A stretch of 64,000 nt of DNA from Hepsetus odoe. Its lineage: Eukaryota; Chordata; Actinopteri; Characiformes; Hepsetidae. The translations under genes and the position numbers were made by a program. Under the pieces are notes generated by a model. It was given only the letters and a program-made list of their open reading frames with translations, did not search any database and was not told where the DNA came from. Each line of letters starts with the position of its first letter. The stretch's first letter is position 1. Below, piece by piece: positions 33,647-45,779 of the stretch. Where the stretch lies: NCBI GenBank assembly GCA_017165825.1, contig CM029384.1, forward strand, positions 17,297,067 through 17,361,066, in the 5' to 3' direction.

Positions 33647-34141
33647 AGGAAAACCATTTGATACAACCCAGCCAGTGAACTATGCTGTTTCCAACATCAT
33701 CTCATCCATTGTGTATGGAAGCAGATTTGAATACAGTGATCATCAGTTTAAAGAAATGGTGAACAGGGCAAATGAAAATGTCAGAATTGGTGGATCAGCT
33801 TCTGTTCGGGTAAATATTTTCTCTATTTATTTGCAGAAAAAACACACACAGCAAGGAAGGATTTTTCCAAAGCATTAAACTAATCAAAACATCAGCAACA
33901 TTCCTTTTCCCCAGACAACCCTTCATTCTATTCCATCTCCATTCTCTGTGTTTTCCTGAAGTTCTACAGCATATTTCCATGGATAGGCCCGTTCTTGTGG
34001 AGCAAAAGAAAACTCTTGTCAAACGGTGAGAAAAATAGAAAGCAGCATCGTGAATTGGTGAGCGCTCTACAAGAGACTCTGAATCCGGACGATTGCAGGG
34101 GATTTGTTGACTCCTTTCTTCTCCGCAAACAGAGTGATGAG

Positions 34142-34795
34142 GTAAATATCTATTGAAGAGTTTGTACACTGAATTGGTTAGCGTGAATTTGAGTGTTATG
34201 ATGGTTTTACTGTTTAATCATTGAAACACAGAAGCTAACAGTATTTTCTTTTCAATTTTTTTATGAAGAGCAAAGTATTACATAACCCTCTGGCAGTGAT
34301 GTAGTCCATGTATACAGGGCTTTGGACATTTCAATCTCAGGCCTCCTCTAAATGTGGTCTGAGAAGATCTTCAGTGTGTCAGGGGTGTATTCACAGTTGT
34401 GAACAGGGTTTTAGATAGTTGCCTGCTTACATTACATTTGCTGGACCCCTTGTAGCTAGCTATCAGTAGACCTTTCAGCTCTGTTAGAGTTTTAGGGCAC
34501 AGCCTAGCAGTTTCTGATACTAACTCACCTTACCTTACTTTTTAAATTATTTTCTTTTGGGGTTTTTTTTTCCTGTTGAAGAATGAAATGTTGTCCAGCG
34601 GTACATTAATGAGTTGGAATTGTAATGTTGAAGTGATAAGTTTTCCTTCTTCATTATCTCTTTCATTTGGACAAAATCTCCAGATCTTCCTCTCCAAAAC
34701 ACCCACACAAGACCGTCCTCGTCCACATTCTACTTTAGGAAAAACACATACTATGCTACCCTAACAAACATCCACCTCCAACTTCAGATCAAACC
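34142..34795. other. CYP2K F intron 5, non-repeat part
   Basis: No coding signal; an open frame at 34,576-34,764 lies in intron sequence and has no recognisable domain. Mirrored at 57,122-57,740. Confidence 0.5.
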
Positions 34796-35255
34796 CTATA
34801 GGCATTTCCAAATTTTCACTCTCAAGAAATCTATTATGGGAATCTTCCTGTCCTCTGTATCTTCCTCCTTCAAACCGGTCACCTGCATCTTTAACTCTGA
34901 CACCTCCAGGTCTGCCTCCTCTCTTTTTGTCAGTGCCACCGTCGCCAATCCATACAACATAGATGGTCTCACTACTGTCCTGTAAACCTTCCCTTTTACT
35001 CCTGCTGGTACCCGTCTGTCACAAATCACTCCAGCCACTCTTTTCCACCCATTCCAACCTGCCTGCACTCTCTTCTTCGCCTCTCTTCCACACTTGTTGT
35101 TAACCTGGACCATGACCAATTTGGTAAGGAATTCTGTTACGTTGTCTGCATATTGATTTGGCAAAAGTTTTTTGGATTCCCTTCATGATGTAACCCTCCC
35201 CATTTATATGGGCTTGGGACTGGCACAAAGAAATACACTGGCTTGAGCATCTCTA
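34796..35255 (-). mobile_element. Internally deleted RTE LINE in intron 5 (left arm)
   Basis: The minus strand starts with RTE leader (ccagtgtatttctttgtgcc at 35,220-35,245) then jumps to the RT C-terminal part: KKRVQAGWNGWKRVAGVICD, VPAGVKGKVYRTVVRPSMLY, VALTKREEADLEVSELKMQ. About 2 kb is missing between leader and 3' part. Mirrored at 56,637-57,125. Confidence 0.82.
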
Positions 35256-35973
35256 GTGGCTGGTTTATGGTCCATTTATAATCGGGTTAAATGTGAGTTC
35301 TGTTGTGATTTTTCTCAGCAATTAGGTCAGAAAAACTCTCGCTTCAATGAAAAGAATCTCCTCATGACAATGGCCAATCTTTTTGTTGCTGGAACTGACA
35401 CCACTGGCACAACAATACGCTGGGGGCTTTTGCTTATGGCCAAGTACCCAAACATACAGGGTAAGATCACTGCGTTGTGAATGATTACCTTCTTGTTTTG
35501 CTGCATGTTGACTCATGTTTGTTCATGTTTCCATTTGTAGACCATGTTCAGGAGGAGATTAACAGAGTGATTGGTGATCGTCAGGTAGTGGTGGAGGATC
35601 GTAAGAACCTGCCTTATACAGATGCAGTCATTCATGAAGTTCAGAGATTGGCCAACATTGTGCCCATGAATCTCCCTCATGCCACCAGCCGCGATGTTCA
35701 TTTTAATGGCTTCTTCATCAAGAAAGTAATAATCTAAGTAGCAGTTCATGATTATCATCACTTTTATCTAACGTGCTGTGTTACCTAATTCATATTTCAT
35801 TCATTGGGACTAATTTGGCCCTTGTTTTTAGGGCACGACTGTGTATCCTCTCTTGACATCTGTGTTAATGGATGAGAATGAGTGGGAGAGCCCCAACACC
35901 TTCAACCCAGCACACTTTCTTGATCAGGAGGGACGATTTGTTAAGAGAGATGCTTTCTTGCCTTTCTCTGCAG

Positions 35974-36750
35974 GTGATAAATTAGAACTTTAAATACAGT
36001 ACACACAAATCCCATTTCAATCGTAATACCTTTATAACTACTTTAGATAGAAAGGTTATTATTTCACTCATTAATGGTTGAAACAAAAGAACTTTGTTAT
36101 ATTATATTAATAGTTTACAAAACATCAAAATACACCATTACTCACTTCTACTTTGTCAATCACCAGCTCATCAAGAGCTGCTGAGGTAACAAACAATTGA
36201 AGGCAATAGTCACCCAATATAGTACAAATGAATTCAAAATACACTACCATAAAGCTCTTAACCTAGTCACTTTAATCCTAACACAAGGAATAATTCATGC
36301 AGTGCCTTAAATGACAAGTCACCTAATAAAGAGCCGAATGTACTTAAGGACTCTTTAGACAACTGGGATAAACTGAAGAAACATAATTTGGTCTCTAAAC
36401 ATACCGTGATATATCTGGGGTAAGTGGAGCCTTTGGTAAATGTGTCATCAAATCAGTCCTCATTTATTAATAATGAATAAATTCTAAATATAAATAATCA
36501 GAATAAATTCTAAATAAAGGCTACATACATTGTTAGTACAAAAGCTAATCTAATTTTTATTTTTTTTTACATTTTTTTTTTTTGCGGTACACTTTCAAAA
36601 AGGAACAGCTACTTTTAACCCTTCAGTGCAGTTGATTGATCCAAAATAGCTTTACAAATTATAGAGACTTTTGGGTTAGTCAGATTTAAAGTCAAGGATT
36701 CACCAACATTATTAAGGGGTAGAATCTAAAAATCGTCCATTTACTTTCAG
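35974..36750. other. CYP2K F intron 8
   Basis: AT-rich intron between exons 8 and 9 with no repeat that I recognise apart from short A/T runs near 36,555-36,585. At 777 bases it is far shorter than the 8.5-kb intron 8 of unit C. Confidence 0.6.
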
Positions 36751-37206
36751 GACGCAGGATGTGTTTGGGGGAGAGTTTGGCCAGGATGGAGCTCTTTCTC
36801 TTTTTTACCTCCCTTCTACAATACTTCCGCTTCACACCTCCACCAGGCATGACTGAAGAGCAGCTGGACCTCACTGCAGTGGTTGGGATCACGCTAAATC
36901 CCTCTCCCCATGAGCTTTGTGCACTGCAACGAGCTTAAGAACAGAAGGATAAAAGTAATACCTCACATGCCAAAGGGTATTAAATCGGTTTGTCATATGA
37001 TTTAAATAGGCTACTTCATTAATGATGGAATTTCTTTTCATCTGATGCGTGAACCAATCATTTCACTGATAATTCAAGTATAACTTTTGATTGTTCCAAC
37101 AAAACCTTCTGTTGGAATGTACCAAAGTGATTTTTGTCAAAAATTAGTGTTTTTTGTAGCACGTTTTCTTCTGTTTTTCTACATTTTTTTGTCTTCTGCT
37201 TAAAAT

Positions 37207-37515
37207 GAAGATGGTGCAATGGTTAGTGTTACCAACTCAGTGTGAAAGTTCTGGGTTCAATTTCTAGCCCAGGAAGCTTGTGGAGCTTGCATGCTCTCTC
37301 CATGTCTACTTGGGTTTCCTCTGGGTGCTCCCATTTCCTTTCATATGACACACAAAATACATGTATGTCGGATGAACTGTAGCTCCTTAAGTGCCATAAG
37401 TGTGTTTATGTCTGTATCTCTGTCCTGTGACAGACTAACAATCTGTCCTGGGTGTCCCTCAACTTACCTTACAACCTCTGGGATATCTTATTTAGCATAA
37501 GCAGAAGTAGAATTC
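37207..37515 (+). mobile_element. SINE type D-like, diverged
   Basis: Head gatggtgcaatggttagtgt, then ctgggttcaatttctagccc, gcttgcatgctctctccatg, gggtttcctctgggtgctcc and a body with gtcctgtgacagactaacaa. Old copy downstream of gene F; mirrored at 54,370-54,690. Confidence 0.65.
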
Positions 37516-37832
37516 ATTGCAAAATATATATTTGATACTTACTATGGACTTCTCAGAATGTACGTATATTATTTTGAAATTTTAAATAAGCATCTGACTT
37601 GTGTTAAAGCATAGTCTATAGTCTGCAACAAGAAGTTTCCATGTCCACATATTTGGGTGTGCTGCCTTTGTGTGTTGAAAGTGTTTTTTTTTTGGTCAGA
37701 AGTTTGCTTTAATCACTGAAAGTGTGGAAATGTTGCCAGGATTTTCTACTGGTATGAGTGGCAAAACCATGCCACATCATCTCAGAGATATTTTCACACG
37801 GTTACTTTAATTTCATGAAATCAAGTGAAGGG

Positions 37833-38037
37833 GGTGGCGGTGGTCTAGTGGTAGGGTACTTGCCTACGGCTTTTCTGGATCAAGAGGTCCCAGGTTAAAA
37901 TCCCACCTAGCACTACCACCACTGGGTCCCTGAGCAAGACCCTTAACCCAGAGTTGCTCCAGGGGGACTGTCCCTGTAATTAGGACATGTAAGCCGCTCT
38001 GGATAAGAGCGTCCGCTAAATGCTGTAAATGTAAATG
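37833..38037 (+). mobile_element. SINE type A
   Basis: Head ggtggcggtggtctagtggt, tail gataagagcgtccgctaaa. Mirrored at 53,849-54,053. Confidence 0.88.
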
Positions 38038-38149
38038 ATTGTACGCTATAGAGTTTCATTACATTTGGAAAGTTAACAGACCCTTTTAAGTTCTATATAT
38101 TTAGTTCAGTTTAAGACTCATCTTAAAATGGACTGAATTCATTTTTATC

Positions 38150-38650
38150 TTCAGTCTGCAAACAATACTCCACACTGACAAATCAAAAAGCAGCTTTTGG
38201 AATGGTTTGTTTTAAAAATAAATATCTTTTTAACAAAAGGAATTAGAAGCTTTACATATTAAAGCATCTTTGGCAGCAATGACAGCCTCTGATTCTTCAT
38301 GGAACATCTTTATTTGGGTGTTGGTGGTCTAGTGGTAGGATACTTGTCTATGGTCCTATGGCTCAAGAGGTCCCAGGTTCAAATCCCACCTCTGCCACCA
38401 CTACCACCACTGGGTCCCTGAGCAAGACCTTTAACCCTGAGTTGCTCCAGGGGGACTGTCCCTGTAATTAGGACATGTAAATCACTCTGGATAAGAGCAT
38501 CTGCTAAAATGCCGCAAATGTTTATTTTGAAAGTTTTTCCAGTTCATCATAACAGAATCCAGTGAGCTCAGTCAGGCTGGATGTGGAGTGTTGGTGCACA
38601 GCCATGAACAGGTCTCTGCAGAGAGGTTTTAGGTCCAGACACTGGTGTGG
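38150..38650 (-). mobile_element. Tc1-like transposon remnant split by a SINE
   Basis: Phrases from a fish Tc1-like family: tttggcagcaatgacagcct before the SINE and gtgttggtgcacagccatg with caggtctctgcagagaggtt after it. The SINE (38,320-38,520) lies between short tttattt repeats. Mirrored at about 53,240-53,740. Confidence 0.65.
38320..38520 (+). mobile_element. SINE type A nested in Tc1-like remnant
   Basis: Head ttggtggtctagtggtagga, tail gataagagcatctgctaaaa. Mirrored at 53,381-53,572. Confidence 0.85.
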
Positions 38651-38654
38651 CCAG

Positions 38655-38955
38655 TAAAGGACTTTTACAGAGTTGTATCAAAGCCACTAATGTATGGAGA
38701 AGTAAGGTTGCATTGGTTTGGACATTTCCAAAAGAGAGATGAGGATTATATTGGGTGAAGGATGTTGAAGATGGAGCTGCTAGGAAAGAGGAGACGAAGA
38801 AGACCAAAGACGAGGTTTATGAACAAGGTGAGAGAGGACATGCAGGTGGTTGGTTTGAAGGAGGAAGATGCAGAAGACAGGAGGAAATGGAAACGGATGA
38901 TCTGCTGTTGCGACCCTTAATGAGAGCAGCCGAGAGAAGAAGAATCGAGTAGAGA
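38655..38955 (+). mobile_element. RTE LINE 3' end
   Basis: KMELLGKRRRRRPKTRF-type basic tail in one frame near 38,770-38,820 and the 3' UTR gatctgctgttgcgacccttaa to gaagaagaatcgag. Mirrored at 52,945-53,230. Confidence 0.8.
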
Positions 38956-39344
38956 AGAATGGTTATTCTATCATATAGTTCTGATTGAGGACTGTTACCA
39001 TGTGAAGACTGTGGTGCTCTTCCACACTTTTAAACAAGTTATAAATAATGTAATGCTATGATTTTAGTTTTGATTTTTATGTAAAAAATGTTTTACATAA
39101 AGAAGTACAATGGAGAAATGATGCTGTGCATGAATGATGCAATAAAAGCTTCTAATTGAGAAATACATGTACTAACAGTTATTAACTAAAATTTGAAAAC
39201 TGAGATACAAAAAAAGGGTTAAATGAGCTGCTCATTACCAACTCCATATCTGGATACATAAGTGTAACATTTATTCAATATTCAATTATATTCCTGCTAA
39301 CAGTAAAAAAAAGAAATCCCCATTAATGTCACTTTTCAACACCA

Positions 39345-39545
39345 CCAACCTACCAGCCGAGTTCCTTCAAGAACTGTGTGCAAGTGTACTTAGAAGAATT
39401 GATGCTGTTTTGAAGGCAAAGGGTGGTCACACCAAATATTGATTTTGTTGATTGATGAAAATAAATGATTAACACTTCCATTTTTGAAAGCATTCTTTGT
39501 TTACAGCATATTTTCACACCTGCCTAAAACTTTTGCACAGTACTT
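39345..39545 (-). mobile_element. Tc1-like terminal fragment
   Basis: caaatattgattttgttgat, gcattctttgtttacagcat and aacttttgcacagtact at the end, next to a TA run (39,553-39,573). Mirrored at 52,338-52,560. Confidence 0.8.
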
Positions 39546-39574
39546 TGTGTGTATATATATATATATATATATAG

Positions 39575-40787
39575 CAGTTTCCATGATCAACAGGACCATG
39601 TAACTTCAACATGGACGAATAAATGAATCTAGGAAAAAAATCCCTATAATGTAAGAAAAAAAAAAAATTTTTTACAAACTAATGTTTTTGAATCTGTTTA
39701 TTATATACATGTGTTATTACCAACTAGTTGTTGAGACATTTATGAAATATATATGTATAAATATAAATATATATGATATGATCATGGTGTTGTTTTCCAC
39801 AAGAACAATACCTGGTGGTCTCATCTCTCAGTTGTGGTTCTAGAAATGCAGGTCATGTTATAATGGTGGAAAATACTACCTGTAAGTAATCGTGGCCTGA
39901 GGTAGTGTGGTGTGTTTATAATGTGGTCAAAGGACTCCCTCGTCTGGCTGAGTTAGAGGGAGTCGTTATAGTGCATTTCCTTTCCCAATTCATCTAGCAA
40001 AGGCCTAACTGCACTGACTGCCAGCAATGCAGAGAAATTGGCCAAAATATACCAGGAAGTAGTAAACAGAGTTAAATTCTTCTCCAAAGGCAGAACATCG
40101 CCTAAACAAGCAATATATACAATGTATATACAGCAAGGCACTGTATATCTGTCTATCTTTTCCCCGCATCTCACACGGTAAAATTTCCACTACAAACAGG
40201 TGTAAATACGCAGAGGCATGTTTTAGTCATATTACACTTGGGTTTCCAAAACATCCTTAATTGAGACAGAAAATGTTAAAGTCCTCTTGACAGTTTAGAA
40301 GATAAGGGTGCTTTCACTGCCGGCCTGTAAATTGAACAGCTTTGAACTGTTTTTGTTCTAGTTTATTGCTTGATCACCTGATAAGAAACCTGATTAGGTT
40401 TCCCTGAAGCAAACACTTTTCTTAAATTCCTAACAGATCTCAGTTCTTAAACATAATGATGGGATTACCTCACTCCATGCAGTTGTTTCTTTGCCTCCTG
40501 AAAGATTAGGATTCAGGTGACCTGTGTCCTGAGATCATTAACAGTACCTGTGCAGTGCTGGATTACTATTCACTCACTTCTGTGACAAGTTAGTCAAAAG
40601 TGCTGATAAAAAGTCCCAGGTTATATATGTGGGACAGAGGTCATGGTGAACTTAGATAACAAACTTAATCCTACAATATGTCAGTTTTTAAGGTAAAAAA
40701 GAAGTAATTAATAAATGAGATCATCATAACAAAAAAGATTTTATGAAGTACTATAAAGTATAAAGATGTTTAAAACAATGGTTCTCA
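39575..40787. other. Palindrome arm, intergenic (left)
   Basis: No gene seen. It includes CYP2K 5' flank homology from about 40,380 (compare 30,180-30,530), which belongs to the relic unit whose exons 1-8 are missing. Confidence 0.5.
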
Positions 40788-40875
40788 TTTACATTTGCAG
40801 CATTTAGCAGACACTCTAATCCAGAGCGACTTCCAGTTTCTGATTACAGGGACAGTCCCTCTGGAGCAATTTGTA
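40788..40875 (-). mobile_element. SINE type A, 3' end only
   Basis: tttacatttgcagcatttag to gggacagtccctctggagc. Mirrored at 51,020-51,108. Confidence 0.75.
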
Positions 40876-41000
40876 GGTGTGAAGGTGTGAAGAGTCCATT
40901 GAGATTTTGTTCATGCTGGAAGGGAACCTTGATTAAAAAAAGGTGAAGAACTGCTGCTTAATGGAACAACAAATGTTTGGTTTATGCATTCAGAATGTGT

Positions 41001-41645
41001 TAAATGCTCTCTTCATAAGAATGAGAGAGAGAGAAGATTGGATGATGTGAGAATAGTGAACCAGGAAGCACAGCAAATAAGCAAGATGAAAGTAAGAACA
41101 GCGATGAAGAGGATGAAGAATGGAAAGGATGACATACCAGTGGAAGCATGGAGGTGCTTAGGAGAGATGGCAGTGGAGTTTCTGACCAGACTGTTTAACA
41201 CAATCTTGGAAAGTGAGAGAGTGAAAGTGAGGATGCCTGAGGAGTGGAGACAAAGTGTACTGGTACCGATTTTCAAGAATATGGTGATGCACAGCGCTGT
41301 AGTAACTATAGAGAGATAAAATTGATCAGCCACAGCATGAGATTTTCATTGGGTGTGACGAGGATGGACACGATTAGAAATTTGTATATTTGAGGGACAG
41401 CTCAGGTTAGATGATTTGGAGACAAAGTTAGAGAAGCAAGGTTGCATTGGTGTGGTCATGTCCAGAGGAGAGATAAGGATTATATTGGGAGGAGTATATT
41501 GAAGATGGAGCTGCCAGGAAAGAGGAAAAGAGGAAGACCCAAGAGGAGGTTTATGGACACGGTGAGAGAGAACATACAGGTGGTTTAAAGGAGGAAGATG
41601 ATCTGCTGTGGTAACCTCTAAACGGGAACAGCTGAATGAAGAAGA
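41001..41645 (+). mobile_element. Internally deleted RTE LINE (left arm)
   Basis: RT finger region (DDIPVEAWRCLGEMAVEFLT, PEEWRQSVLVPIF at 41,130-41,275) joined at about 41,340 to the C-terminal FSLGVTRMDTIRN-type piece and 3' UTR. Same deletion join as in unit A at 10.5 kb. Its left edge is where homology to the gene D 5' flank (45,480-45,620) stops. Confidence 0.82.
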
Positions 41646-41647
41646 AT

Positions 41648-41860
41648 CGAGTGCAGTGAAAGTGACTAGTTGTCATTATGTGCACACTGCACAGCACACA
41701 GTGAAGCACAATCCATTTCTTCTCTGTATTTAACCAATGCACCCTGTGTAGCAGGGAGCAGTCATACACCCAGTGCCTGGGGAGCAATGCTCAAGGCTAC
41801 CTCAAGGTGACCTACTGGTCTGGGAATCGACACCATGACCTTCCAGTCATTCCAGCAATT
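41648..41860 (-). mobile_element. SINE type C (left arm)
   Basis: Tail gaaagtgactagttgtcatt, body ccagtgcctggggagcaatg; head region partly lost. Same insertion as at 9,931. Confidence 0.75.
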
Positions 41861-42211
41861 TTTCAATAAAGAAATTGTGAAATTATAGTTATATAGCATA
41901 ATATGACCAAAGGAAAATGAGGCCTAACATACTCTAGTGATCACCTATGCAGAGTTGGCAAAATTGCACATATTCTTTACTTAAATACAGATACGGGTGT
42001 TAAACTCTGGTAAATGTTGAAGTATCTAACTCAAATAAACTCAAGTAAAAGTAAAAAGTGCTGTCTTTGGAATGTATTCAGACTCCAAAACTATAAATTG
42101 ACTCTTTGGGAAAGTAAAATAAAAATGTACAATTACATTTCTCAATGACCTAAATGTGATCTATATATAAATAATCTGGTCTTTATATGAATCTGAAATG
42201 TAAGGACCGTC

Positions 42212-42399
42212 CGCGTAGGGTGTGTCTGAGAGAGAGTCTGGCCAGGATGGAGCTCTTCCTCTTTTTCTCCTCACTGCTGCAACACTTCCACTTCACTCCT
42301 CCACCTGGTGTGTCTGAAGCTCAGCTGGACCTCACAGGAGTGTTGGGGATCACACTGAACCCGTCACCTCACGAGCTATGTGCAGTTAAACGGTCATAA
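42212..42399 (+). pseudogene. cyp2k-like: Orphan CYP2K exon 9 (relic unit, left arm)
   Basis: Open to TAA at 42,397 and encodes RRVCLRESLARMELFLFFSS, GVSEAQLDLTGVLGITLNPS, CAVKRS. The glycine after the haem cysteine-leucine is replaced by arginine (RRVCLR instead of RRVCLG), and the acceptor is gone: the usual tgctttcag is replaced by cgtcc. No exons 1-8 precede it; an RTE fragment, a SINE and 5'-flank sequence do. Confidence 0.85.
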
Positions 42400-42667
42400 T
42401 GCAGTATTTTGAAATCATTTTGCACTTTTTATAAGTTCTGTTACCTTGAGTCTTCTGTTTTAGTGAAAGAAAGCATGCAACATTTCGTCATTGATACACA
42501 GTGTACTGTGATTCATGGACTGTTAAAGGGAATGTCTTGTAAAATAAGGGATCTCAGATCATATTCTGTCACCTAGCAATTCAAACTGAGCATAATTAAA
42601 AAACACAAACAAATCACAAATCAAACAAAATGTTCATTAATAAATTGTGCACGTTATTATCAATTAT

Positions 42668-42690
42668 AATATATATATATATATATATAA
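42668..42690. repeat. (TA)n microsatellite, short allele
   Basis: About 11 TA units. The mirror at 49,163-49,228 has about 33, the largest length difference between the arms. Confidence 0.9.
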
Positions 42691-42849
42691 AAACAAATAT
42701 ACATATACACACATAAATACACAAATCAACATTTCACCACCCTTTACATGTAGTTTGTGTTCATTGGCAATTGGGGTCGCTAATGTTCTGGTTTTTTTTT
42801 TTTTTTTTGTTGTTGTTTTTTTGAGTTAAAACCTAGGATATGTGTGAAC

Positions 42850-43915
42850 TTTTCATTTTCTGAGACATACAAATCATTGATTCTGCCTTACAAATCATTG
42901 ATTCTGAATCACTGCTTTACACCTTGGTTAACATGGCTCCTAAAGGTCACCACGACACACAGATTAAAAAGCTGCTTAGAGGCCACTATTGAGTTCACGT
43001 CCAATTTGGATGAAATTCTGCGGACCAATTAGTAGAAATCATAAAGAAGCCTCCCATACCAGAGAGAAACTACTTCTCGAACAAGACTTAACATTACAGG
43101 GAGTCATTAAACTTCCCACACACACAGAAACTGTTGACAAGAAAGCCAGCTTGTTGCTGGTGATCCCTCAGGATCTGTGGTAGCAGGGCAGGATGGATCT
43201 GTGTTTTTAACATTTACTGCACAACGCTGATGTACGTCCCCTCCTCCATCTGCATAGGCACCATCAAATGCTCCTTCTCATCCTCTAACATTCATTCTCA
43301 TCATTCATCCAGCCAAATATTCTGCCTCTGCAGATCTGACTGACACCTCGTGAATGATCCATCCTGCCCTGCTACCACAGTTAAGGGCAAGACTTACAAC
43401 AAAACCAATAATTCTCCATGCAGGCTGTTCCCTTTGAGAATGCTACTCAGATTCTTCAAGAAATATTATACATATAATAAAGCCCATACTTACTGCAACT
43501 TACACAGCAGTAAATGGAAGGGTTGAACACTTTCACCTTGTCCTGTGAGCATCCATACCATCTGCTATCTGAAGCCCTACAGAATTTGTCCAGGTGTACC
43601 ATGTCACTCCACACTCTACTTACTGGACTCTCCATTTGAGATTCTGCATGGTAGAAGATTGCAGACATACCTTCACATCATTCCTTTGGTGTTTACAAGC
43701 AAAGACTCTGATGTGCTTCACCTCTGACGTGTCCTCCCATGTCCAGAAGCCTACTCATAGTTCAAAGGCACTTCCATCCGATTCCCTGGTACTCAAGATA
43801 AGAAAGCACGTTGGCCTGATCACTTATCTGCTGGCAAATAGTAGGAAATGGCATCCATCCCATTTATCAAAATGGCATGAGTTGTCTTCTCCTGCTACCT
43901 CCATGAAGTTGCCTT
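42850..43915 (+). mobile_element. Ty3/Gypsy remnant, copy 4 (inverted)
   Basis: Plus strand: LVNMAPKGHH-type zinc-finger start near 42,925, then a NDPSCPATTV-type stretch in reverse order, then the integrase C-terminal piece with EILHGRRLQTYLHIIPLVFT at 43,640-43,700. It is the reverse of copies 1-3 and internally rearranged. Continuous with the left arm (exon 9 then Gypsy, as in other units), which makes the left inner junction the natural one. Confidence 0.6.
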
Positions 43916-45770
43916 AGGAATTTCCTAGAGATGACCACCTTTCAAGCCCACTCTTACAGTCACACTTACACCTCTCCCACAGTATTAAATGTAGCCAGCT
44001 GAAATATTCAATTTCACTTGGCTATTGGATACAATTTGTACATTTCAGCTTGGGATTGTTAAGCCTTTTATCAAAAATCTCTTTTAAAATAAAGATAGCG
44101 TTCATGTTATGCTCAATTTCCTATTACAGTCTTCATTTCTTGCAACAACTGCAGTAGCTGTTATGGTACAAACAGCTGGTGATATTTGAAGTAATTAAGG
44201 TTACGCATTGTGGTACATGTATATATATCCTCTGAGTACTTTGAGTAGTTTAAAAAACTACTTCTAACAACCATTTTTGTTTCTAGTTATATGTTCTGTT
44301 GTTCACTGCATTCTTATAACACATATGATTCTTACTTAAGTTGAAAATTATGAAAAATATATTTAGAATTTATGTCCACTTTAAATGGATATAACTGGTA
44401 TTACACTAAACATTGTATTTGAGGAAAACCAAGATGTAAGCCTGTCAAAGTCAGTGCATCAAAAGCATCTCTGTCTATATTCTTGGGTGTGCTGACTTTG
44501 TGTCCTCAATGTCTTTTTTTAAGTCTTTAAGTCACAGCATAGATGTCTTAAAAATATTCACAAGTTGGCTTTAATCAATGAGAGGTAGTGTGGTGTGTTC
44601 ATACTGTTTATAATGTTGTTAAATGACTCCAATGTCTGAACTAGAGAGAAGCCTGTGAGTGCTTTTCCATTCTTGGTTCAGTCAGCATCAGCCAATAAAT
44701 ACTAAGAAATGATTGAAAGAAATTTAAGAGTTATGTTCTCCTTCAGTGCTCTCCAAATACCAACCAAAACCAAAAACAACACAGATTAACCAGCTCCAGG
44801 AAATGTAGGCATTGCAATAACAGTGAATCCTTCAGTGGTAATACTTTTCACCATTGATTGATGTGTTTACATTTTGATCTAAAAATTATGATAAACAGAT
44901 TTATTAAAAGTGCATCAAACACATCAGGTAAATGTAATAGGTTTATGTACTATACAATCAATACATAGCATGTACTAAACTATTGGTAGTGTAAAAAAGT
45001 CCAGTGACTACTGTCTAGTTCATTGCTACAGTGTATAAGCTCAACAGCAGCATTGTAAGTTCAGTTAGACATCTTATAACTGCAGAAAGGCAGTAGAGCT
45101 GAACGAGGCATGTCCTTCAACTGTTTCCCATGGAGCTCCTAGTCAACACCCTGTTTGCTGACATTTGGACAGATGCACGGTCCACAATTTCAACAACTTT
45201 ATCAAGTGTGCTTTGAAACAACCCAATTATGTTGATTTAGATGTTACAAGAGAATGTATCATTCAGTAAAACCTCAGCTGGTGAGACATGATTGGTCAAA
45301 GCCTCTCACATAATTCACTGAAGTTAAACCCAGCAGTTCATTTTCCAGTACAAACAGGTGCATTCAGGTTCACATTCATTGTGATAATGCTAAAATATAA
45401 TTTTACTTAGCAACCTTGACATAAACACTGAGTAACCTGTTTATTTCTACATGACCACTAAAAACGATTATCCAGAAAGCCTGTATCCTGCATTTGAAGA
45501 GTGGGCATGAAGAGTCAGTTGAGATTTTGTTCATGCTGGAAGGGAACCAAAACATGTTGGAGAACTGCTGCTTCATAGAACAACATACAACAAGTTTTTG
45601 GTTTATGCATCCAGAATGTGTTGGAGCAATGCCTCATGTTATTTGTCCCACTTTAAAGTGCTAGTGTAGAAAGCCTTAGTCTTTTATGTGGCAATATGTA
45701 ACACGGGTTACTGATTCATCATCTAGGTGTTCTTTTATAACATGCAGAATATATTTTTCTTTCAGATTGT
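43916..45770. repeat. Intergenic duplication unit, inverted copy upstream of gene D
   Basis: No gene seen. Reverse complement of about 12,030-13,330 as far as 45,400. From 45,480 to 45,620 it matches the arm sequence at 40,880-41,000 (gagattttgttcatgctgga), the 5' flank of a CYP2K unit. Confidence 0.55.
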
Positions 45771-45779
45771 TGACAACTA

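Larger units (their letters stand above)
33649..36938 (+). pseudogene. cyp2k-like: CYP2K gene F, exons 4-9 only (left arm)
   Basis: Exons: 4, 33,649-33,809; 5, 33,962-34,141; 6, 35,319-35,460; 7, 35,541-35,725; 8, 35,832-35,973; 9, 36,751-36,938. All open, with GT/AG borders and the phases of CYP2 genes. Motifs: WIGPFLWSKRK; helix I FVAGTDTTGTTIRWG; helix K HEVQR; FNPAHFLD; haem loop FSAGRRMCLG across exons 8/9; C-terminus LCALQRA. Exons 1-3 (anchor, hinge, substrate-site 1) are missing because the repeat border cuts intron 3, so no complete P450 can be made. Differs from the right-arm gene by scattered changes (FNEKN versus FTEKN, GDRQ versus GDHQ). A truncated duplicate of gene E. Confidence 0.9.
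32835..42849. repeat. Large inverted repeat, left arm (about 10 kb)
   Basis: The whole arm is the reverse complement of 49,005-59,034. Checkpoints (left, right): caacctgttctttcccc (32,836; 59,033), CYP exon 4 (33,649; 58,237), exon 9 stop (36,938; 54,942), Tc1 end (39,545; 52,338), orphan exon 9 (42,212; about 49,689), and the T-run with gttaaaacc (42,830; 49,025). The paired positions add to roughly 91,860-91,900 throughout, so only small indels separate the arms. Base differences are a few per hundred or fewer by eye. Confidence 0.93.

Noticed and set aside
34576..34764. Small protein gene in intron 5 of gene F (and its mirror at 57,122-57,310)
   Set aside because: It lies wholly in intron sequence and is identical in both arms simply because the arms are copies; no domain, no conservation test possible.
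36692..36892. Minus-strand frame overlapping CYP2K exon 9 (also 54,988-55,191)
   Set aside because: Antisense shadow of the P450 exon, present in both arms because the arms mirror each other.
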